Assembly (NCBI GenBank): GCA_947628695.1
Contig: CANRAV010000013.1
Location: forward strand, 1-64,000
Direction: 5' to 3'
DNA length: 64,000 bases
From: an uncultured Clostridia bacterium
GTDB lineage: Bacteria > Bacillota > Clostridia > Oscillospirales > CAG-382
In this document: positions 59,093 through 64,000 of the stretch, piece after piece
How the letters are laid out: each line of letters begins with the position of its first letter
Numbering within the stretch: the stretch's first letter is position 1
The notes under the pieces: model-generated
Told to the model about the DNA's origin: nothing
The model's input: only the letters and a program-made list of their open reading frames with translations
Database searches by the model: none
Position numbers and translations under genes: made by a program

Positions 59093-60555
59093 TATTCCAC
59101 CTCTTTCGCAAGATACAGCGCCGTAAGCGAGGACTTTGCCTTGTTAAGGCACTCCTCGTACTCCTTTTCGGGGTCGGAGTCGGCCACTATGCCCGCGCCG
59201 CTGCGCACAAACACCCTGCCGTTTTTCTTGTAGGCTATGCGTATGGCGATGCACACGTCCATGTTCCCCGTAAAGTCAATGTACCCTATGGCGCCGCCGT
59301 ATATGCCGCGGCGGTTGTTCTCCGTCTCCGCTATAAGCCTGCAGGCGCGTATCTTCGGCGCACCGGAAAGCGTCCCGGCCGGAAGCACCGCCTCTATCGC
59401 GTCAAGCGCGTCCTTCCCGTCCCGTATCTCGCCGCGCACGGTGGAACCGATGTGCATAACGTGCGAGTAACGCTGTATCTCCCTAAGCTTTTCCACCTCT
59501 ACCGTGCCGAATCGGCACAGCTTGCCTAAGTCGTTCCGGCCGAGGTCTACAAGCATGTTGTGCTCCGCAAGCTCCTTTTCGTCGGAAAGCAGCTCTTCCT
59601 CAAGAGCCTTGTCCTCTTCCTCCGTCTTTCCCCTCGGCCTCGTCCCGGCAAGGGGGAAGGTGTGCAGAACGCCGTCCTCCAGCTTAACAAGCGTCTCCGG
59701 CGACGCACCCGCTACCTCCATATCGGAGCCGGAGAAGTAGAACATGTATGGAGAGGGGTTTACAGTCCGCAGCACGCGGTAGGTGTCGAAAAGGCTGCCC
59801 TCAAAGGGGGCGCTGAGCCTATTGGAGAGTACGGCCTGGAATATATCCCCCTCGCGTATGTGGCGCTTCGCCTTCTCCACCATGGCGCAGTACGTTTCCT
59901 TGTCGAAAAGCGGCGTCACCTCGCCAAGGAGCCTGCCCGCAGGCTCTTCCTTCTTCCGACCGGTCTTCAAAAGCTCCGCAAGCGCGCATATATCGCGAGT
60001 CGCCTTGTTGTACCCCGTCTCCGGATCGTCAAGGGACATGTTGGCGATAAGCACAATCTTCTGCTTTACGTTGTCAAAGGCTATGACCTTGTCGAAAAGC
60101 ATAAGGTCAACGTCCTTAAATCTCTCGCTGTCCTCCGTCTCGCACCTTACGCTCGGCTCGCTGTAGCCTAAGTACTCGTAGGAAAAGTAGCCCACAAGCC
60201 CGCCCGTAAACGGCGGCAGCCCCTCTATGCGCGGGCTTTTGTACTCCGCCAAAATGCCGCGCAGCACGTCCGACGGGTCGTCCGTCTCAAAGCTCAAATC
60301 CCCTGCCTTCATGTGCCCGCATTCGCAGGTTATCTCCGTCTTCGGGTCAAAGCCGAGGAAGGTGTATCGGCCCCAGGTCTCGTCGGCAACGGCCGACTCC
60401 AGCATATAGCAGTGGGACGAAACGTTCTTCAATATCCGCATCGCCTCTATGGGCGTGGTAAAATCGGACAAAATCTCGGCACATACGGGCATGACCCTGT
60501 ATCTGCCGTCTGCCGCAAAAGCCTTCGCTTTCTCAAGCGTCGGAAAAAAGTTCAT
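59092..60555 (-). CDS. trpE: Anthranilate synthase component I
   Basis: 'GDIFQAVLSNRLSAPFEG', 'ASPETLVKLEDGVLHTFPLAGTRPRG', 'VLPAGTLSGAPKIRA'. Start moved to MNFFPTLEK after ggagg RBS. Confidence 0.96.
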   Translation of the reverse strand: MNFFPTLEKAKAFAADGRYRVMPVCAEILSDFTTPIEAMRILKNVSSHCYMLESAVADETWGRYTFLGFDPKTEITCECGHMKAGDLSFETDDPSDVLRGILAEYKSPRIEGLPPFTGGLVGYFSYEYLGYSEPSVRCETEDSERFKDVDLMLFDKVIAFDNVKQKIVLIANMSLDDPETGYNKATRDICALAELLKTGRKKEEPAGRLLGEVTPLFDKETYCAMVEKAKRHIREGDIFQAVLSNRLSAPFEGSLFDTYRVLRTVNPSPYMFYFSGSDMEVAGASPETLVKLEDGVLHTFPLAGTRPRGKTEEEDKALEEELLSDEKELAEHNMLVDLGRNDLGKLCRFGTVEVEKLREIQRYSHVMHIGSTVRGEIRDGKDALDAIEAVLPAGTLSGAPKIRACRLIAETENNRRGIYGGAIGYIDFTGNMDVCIAIRIAYKKNGRVFVRSGAGIVADSDPEKEYEECLNKAKSSLTALYLAKEVE

Positions 60556-60630
60556 TAAAGACGCCCTCCTTTCGGGGCACATTAAAAGCGCAGCGTGCTT
60601 TACTGTTTTACTTTGCTAAAACACGCGTAA

Positions 60631-60659
60631 AGTATAGCACTTTTCCGCCGTTTTGTCAA
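60631..60659 (-). promoter_or_regulatory. Promoter of the trp operon
   Basis: Minus strand TTGACA (60659-60654), 17-bp spacer, TATACT (60636-60631). Confidence 0.8.
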
Positions 60660-60704
60660 CCGTTTCGGCGGCATTTTGCGCCGCCGCAGGCTAAAAAATA
60701 GCTG

Positions 60705-60733
60705 TTGACAATTTTTACTGCATATGTTAAACT
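60705..60733 (+). promoter_or_regulatory. Promoter of the MmgE/PrpD-AKR-AepY operon
   Basis: TTGACA (60705-60710), 17-bp spacer, TAAACT (60728-60733). Confidence 0.65.
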
Positions 60734-60818
60734 CAATATGTTTAATAATACGTTTTAACGGTTATTTCGGCAGCGTCTTGGCATTCCGCCGCAGGTGCTG
60801 CTTTTTACGGAGAATTAA

Positions 60819-62165
60819 ATGATACGTGACATTACGGGGAAATTGGCGCGTCTGACGGCAAACGCCGTTATAGACAAAGGGCTTTTTGAAAAGACAAGGC
60901 AGATAATAGCGGACTATATATGCGCGTCCTTTGCCGGGTACGCCTGCAACAGGCAGTTCAACAGGGCCGTGGAGGGCGTTTACATGGGGCTTGCGGGCGG
61001 GGAGAGCGCTTCCGTTTTCGGCAGTGAAAAGCGGCTTCCCGTCTGCACCGCCGCCTTTATGAACGCCGTTTACGCGCACGGCGCGGACATGGACGACGGC
61101 AACAGGAACGCCATGGGACACATCGGCGCAAGCGTTGTGTCCGCGGTTATGGCTGCGGCGGAGGCGTTTCACAAGACCGAGGACGAGGTGCTTCGCGCTA
61201 TAGTCGTCGGCTATCAGGTGTTTACAAGGCTTGCCGGCGCGTGTCAGCCCGGCATGATAAGGCGTGGCGTCCATTCCACAGGCGCCGCGGGTGCCGTCGC
61301 CTGCGCTGCGGCGTGCGCTTACCTGCTTGGCGGGAATGAGACGGAGGTCGCAAGCGCCGTGTCTATGGCTGCGACGCAGGCAAGCGGGCTTTTGATTGTG
61401 GGCGAGACGGGGCAGCTTGTAAAGCCGCTCAGCCCCGCGCGCGCGGCGGAGACGGGGGTTTTCTCGGCAATGCTTGCAAAGCGCGGGATAGTGGGGCCGG
61501 ACAACCCGCTTGAAAGCGTAAAGGGGTGGATACACGCCTTCACGGACGAGTTTGACGAGGACTTTATGTTTGACGGGTTCGAGCGCTTTAATGCCGTGAA
61601 CGAGTGCTATTTCAAGCCCTATCCCTCCTGCCGGCACACTCAGTGCTGCATAGAGGCGGGCATAGACCTGCACGGCAGCGTCGACACGGACGCGATAGAC
61701 GCGGTGAATGTTTACATATATGAAAACGCGATAAACCTTGCCGGCGTCATACCGTACCCGAAAAGCGCGGACGAGGCGAAGTTTTCGATATACTACACGC
61801 TTGCGTGTGCGCTTTGCCTCGGCAGGTTCGGGCTGGAGCAGCTTGAGGTGGAAAGGGTTGACAAAGCGGTGTGGGCGCTTATACCGAAGATAAAGCTTAT
61901 ACCGGACAGCTCCATGGAGGATCGCAGCCGCGGCATACGCGGCGCAAGGGTGGAGGTTGTGTGCGGCGGCAGCCGGGAGGAGAGAACAGTGCTTATCCCC
62001 AAGGGCGACCCGGAGCATCCCTTCGGCTGGGACGACATCTCCGCAAAGCTTGTGCAGTGCGCCGCGGGCAGCCTTGACAGGCAGGGCTGCGAAAGGCTCA
62101 TAGGGCGCGTTCGCGCCCTCGGCGGCAGCGGCGAGTTTTCATACGCCCGTCTGTTTGAACGTTAA
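60819..62165 (+). CDS. MmgE/PrpD family protein
   Basis: 'YICASFAGYACNRQ...AFMNAVYAHGADMDDGNRNAMGHIGASVVSAVMAAAEAF...GVHSTGAAGAVACAAACAYLLG'. Confidence 0.9.
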   Translation: MIRDITGKLARLTANAVIDKGLFEKTRQIIADYICASFAGYACNRQFNRAVEGVYMGLAGGESASVFGSEKRLPVCTAAFMNAVYAHGADMDDGNRNAMGHIGASVVSAVMAAAEAFHKTEDEVLRAIVVGYQVFTRLAGACQPGMIRRGVHSTGAAGAVACAAACAYLLGGNETEVASAVSMAATQASGLLIVGETGQLVKPLSPARAAETGVFSAMLAKRGIVGPDNPLESVKGWIHAFTDEFDEDFMFDGFERFNAVNECYFKPYPSCRHTQCCIEAGIDLHGSVDTDAIDAVNVYIYENAINLAGVIPYPKSADEAKFSIYYTLACALCLGRFGLEQLEVERVDKAVWALIPKIKLIPDSSMEDRSRGIRGARVEVVCGGSREERTVLIPKGDPEHPFGWDDISAKLVQCAAGSLDRQGCERLIGRVRALGGSGEFSYARLFER

Positions 62166-62178
62166 GGAGGTACGACAT

Positions 62179-63150
62179 ATGCCCGAAAACAGGGTTGACT
62201 TTATACTTGGCACAATGACCTTCGGCGAGTCGGTTTTCGGCTCCGACGCCGAAAAGATAATAGAAAGCTACAGGCAGCTCGGCGGGACGGAGCTTGACAC
62301 TGCCTACGTGTACAACAACGGCAAAAGCGAGCTTATCATAGGCGATGTGCTTGAAAAGACGGGGAAGGGGAGCCTTAAGGTTTCCACCAAGGTGAACCCG
62401 AGGGTCACCGGCAGGCTTGACGGCGACGCGGCGATAAGCCAGCTTGAAGAGTCGCTGCGCAGGCTTCGCCTTGACAGTGTGGACACGTTCTACCTGCACT
62501 TTCCCGACCCGGTTACGCCCATAGATTCCGTGCTTGCCGCCTGCGACAGCCTGCATAAGCGCGGTCTGTTCGCAAATCTCGGGTTAAGCAACTTCCCGGC
62601 CTGGCTTGTCGCGGAGGTTTACAACCACTGCAAGTCGCACGGCTACGTGCTGCCCACGGTTTACGAGGGGATATACAACCCGCTTACCAGGGCTGCGGAG
62701 GCGGAGCTTGACTTTGCGCTTGACTACTACGGCATTCGCTTCACGGCCTACAATCCGCTTTGCGGCGGCCTGCTTACGGGCAAATACAAGGGCTTCGACG
62801 ACGCACCCTCCGACGGGCGCTTTACGCACAGGCCGAACTACAAAAACAGGTACTGGAAGCCGTCGTTCTTCTCCGCCGTCGCCTTCTTGGGGGCGGAGTG
62901 TGAGAAGTGCGGCATAGGCCTTATAGAGGCGACCTACAGGTGGCTTTGCTTCCACTCCATGCTTAAGGCGGATCGCGGCGACGCCGTTATAGTGGGCGTC
63001 TCAAAGCCGGAACAGCTTGCCTCTAACATAAGCGCGGCGGAAAACGGTCCCCTTCCGGAGGGGCTTACGGCCGCCTTCGACACCGCCCGGGACATGTGCA
63101 AAGCGGACAGCCCGGAGTATTTCAGGTTCTACGGGACCGGCGCTAACTGA
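62179..63150 (+). CDS. Aldo/keto reductase
   Basis: 'LGTMTFGESVFGSDAEKIIESYRQLGGTELDTAYVYNNGKSELIIGDVLEKTGKGSLKVSTKVN...DSVDTFYLHFPD'. Start moved to MPENRVDF after aaggagg RBS. Confidence 0.92.
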   Translation: MPENRVDFILGTMTFGESVFGSDAEKIIESYRQLGGTELDTAYVYNNGKSELIIGDVLEKTGKGSLKVSTKVNPRVTGRLDGDAAISQLEESLRRLRLDSVDTFYLHFPDPVTPIDSVLAACDSLHKRGLFANLGLSNFPAWLVAEVYNHCKSHGYVLPTVYEGIYNPLTRAAEAELDFALDYYGIRFTAYNPLCGGLLTGKYKGFDDAPSDGRFTHRPNYKNRYWKPSFFSAVAFLGAECEKCGIGLIEATYRWLCFHSMLKADRGDAVIVGVSKPEQLASNISAAENGPLPEGLTAAFDTARDMCKADSPEYFRFYGTGAN

Positions 63151-63163
63151 AAGGGGTGCGGCA

Positions 63164-64000
63164 ATGCTTGACCAAAAGAAATTTTTCGAGGCTTTAAATA
63201 AAAACGGCGTGCGCTTTTTCACGGGCGTTCCGGATTCGTACCTGAACGGCTTCTGCAACTATGCGCTGGCGAATTTCCCGAAGGACAACGTGATAGCTGC
63301 CAACGAGGGCAACGCCGTCGCCATAGCGGCGGGGCACTACTTCGCGACGAAGTCCGTACCGCTTGTTTACATGCAGAACTCGGGGCTTGGCAACGCGGTG
63401 AACCCGCTTGCGTCCCTCGTCGACGCGGACGTATACTCTGTGCCGATGCTTCTGCTTATAGGCTGGCGAGGGCAGCCCGGCACGGGCGACTGGCCGCAGC
63501 ACAAGCGGCAGGGCGAGATAACGGAAGGCATGCTTGACCTTTTGGGCATACCGCACACGGTGCTTGAGGACGACGACGAAAAGGCGAAGGAGGCCGTGGA
63601 TGCGGCCGCGTCCTTTGCCTGCACGCACAAAACCCCCTACGCGCTTATCGCGCCCAAAGGGGTGCTTGCGGGGGACAAGGGCAACAACAAAGACGGCAAA
63701 TACCCCCTAAGCCGCGAGCAGGCAATAGAGCTTGTGCTTGACACCCTCCCGAAGGACACCGTCTACCTTGCAACCACCGGCAGGGCGACGCGGGAGCTTT
63801 TCTTCCTGCGTGAGCGCAGGGGAGAGGGCAAGGAAAACGACTTTCTGAACGTCGGCTCCATGGGGCACGCGTCTTCGGTTGCTTTGGGCATAGCCCTTGC
63901 GAGGAAGGGAAGAAGGGTCGTTTGCTTCGACGGCGACTCTGCCGCGATAATGCACCTTGGCGCGCTTACCATGCAAAGCAAGCTTTGCTGTCCCAATTTC
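63164..64000 (+). CDS. aepY: Phosphonopyruvate decarboxylase-like ThDP enzyme, 3' truncated by window end
   Basis: 'KKFFEALNKNGVRFFTGVPDSYLNGFCNYALANFPKDNVIAANEGNAVAIAAGHYFATKSVPLVYMQNSGLGNAVNPLASLVDADVYSVPMLLLIGWRGQPGTGDWPQHKRQGEIT...NVGSMGHASSVALGIALARKGRRVVCFDGDSA'. Missing from the ORF track because it has no stop in the window. Confidence 0.82.
   Translation, partial: MLDQKKFFEALNKNGVRFFTGVPDSYLNGFCNYALANFPKDNVIAANEGNAVAIAAGHYFATKSVPLVYMQNSGLGNAVNPLASLVDADVYSVPMLLLIGWRGQPGTGDWPQHKRQGEITEGMLDLLGIPHTVLEDDDEKAKEAVDAAASFACTHKTPYALIAPKGVLAGDKGNNKDGKYPLSREQAIELVLDTLPKDTVYLATTGRATRELFFLRERRGEGKENDFLNVGSMGHASSVALGIALARKGRRVVCFDGDSAAIMHLGALTMQSKLCCPNF

Noticed and set aside
60762-62018. 418-aa minus-strand ORF opposite the MmgE/PrpD gene
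   Set aside because: Antisense to a recognisable PrpD-family gene.

Overview
This is a GC-rich chromosomal window from an anaerobic Firmicutes/Clostridia-like bacterium. Family content (bile salt hydrolase, FeoAB, PASTA kinase, IreB, LtaS) fits a gut member; this is inference. Most of it is housekeeping: pheST, dgt-dnaG-rpoD, yicC-remA-gmk-rpoZ-priA-def-fmt-rsmB-rlmN-stp-pknB-rsgA, hflX, serAC, a minimal sufCB pair, ltaS, feoAB and a full trpEGDCFBA operon. The most unusual signal is at the left edge. An (ACAG)n tetranucleotide tract (1-74) lies inside the C-terminal region of an EcoRI-type adenine methyltransferase whose N-terminal part is outside the window. All three forward frames leave the tract open. 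Each frame runs into a different C-terminal end of the same methyltransferase family: frame 2 ends '...YFRVIIRRKM*' at 121, frame 0 reads 'GVPITFLDKYSPDQF...TYARVLIKRK...*' to 329, and frame 1 reads '...GVPITFLDKYNPEQF...TYARILIKRRR...*' to 489. The tandem modules are spaced 166 and 190 bp apart. Both spacings are 3n+1, so successive C-termini fall in successive frames, and the 4-bp repeat unit is also 3n+1. This looks like a three-state slippage switch selecting alternative methyltransferase C-termini, followed by an overlapping DUF262-HNH nuclease gene. Other items of note: a three-copy intergenic element with three hairpins, always just 3' of a minus-strand gene; two MITE-like inverted-repeat elements; a GT8-VTT-CDP-alcohol phosphotransferase triple fusion; and a possible phosphonate cluster cut by the right edge. 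No tRNA, rRNA or CRISPR array was seen. All calls come from reading the sequence; no database search was run.
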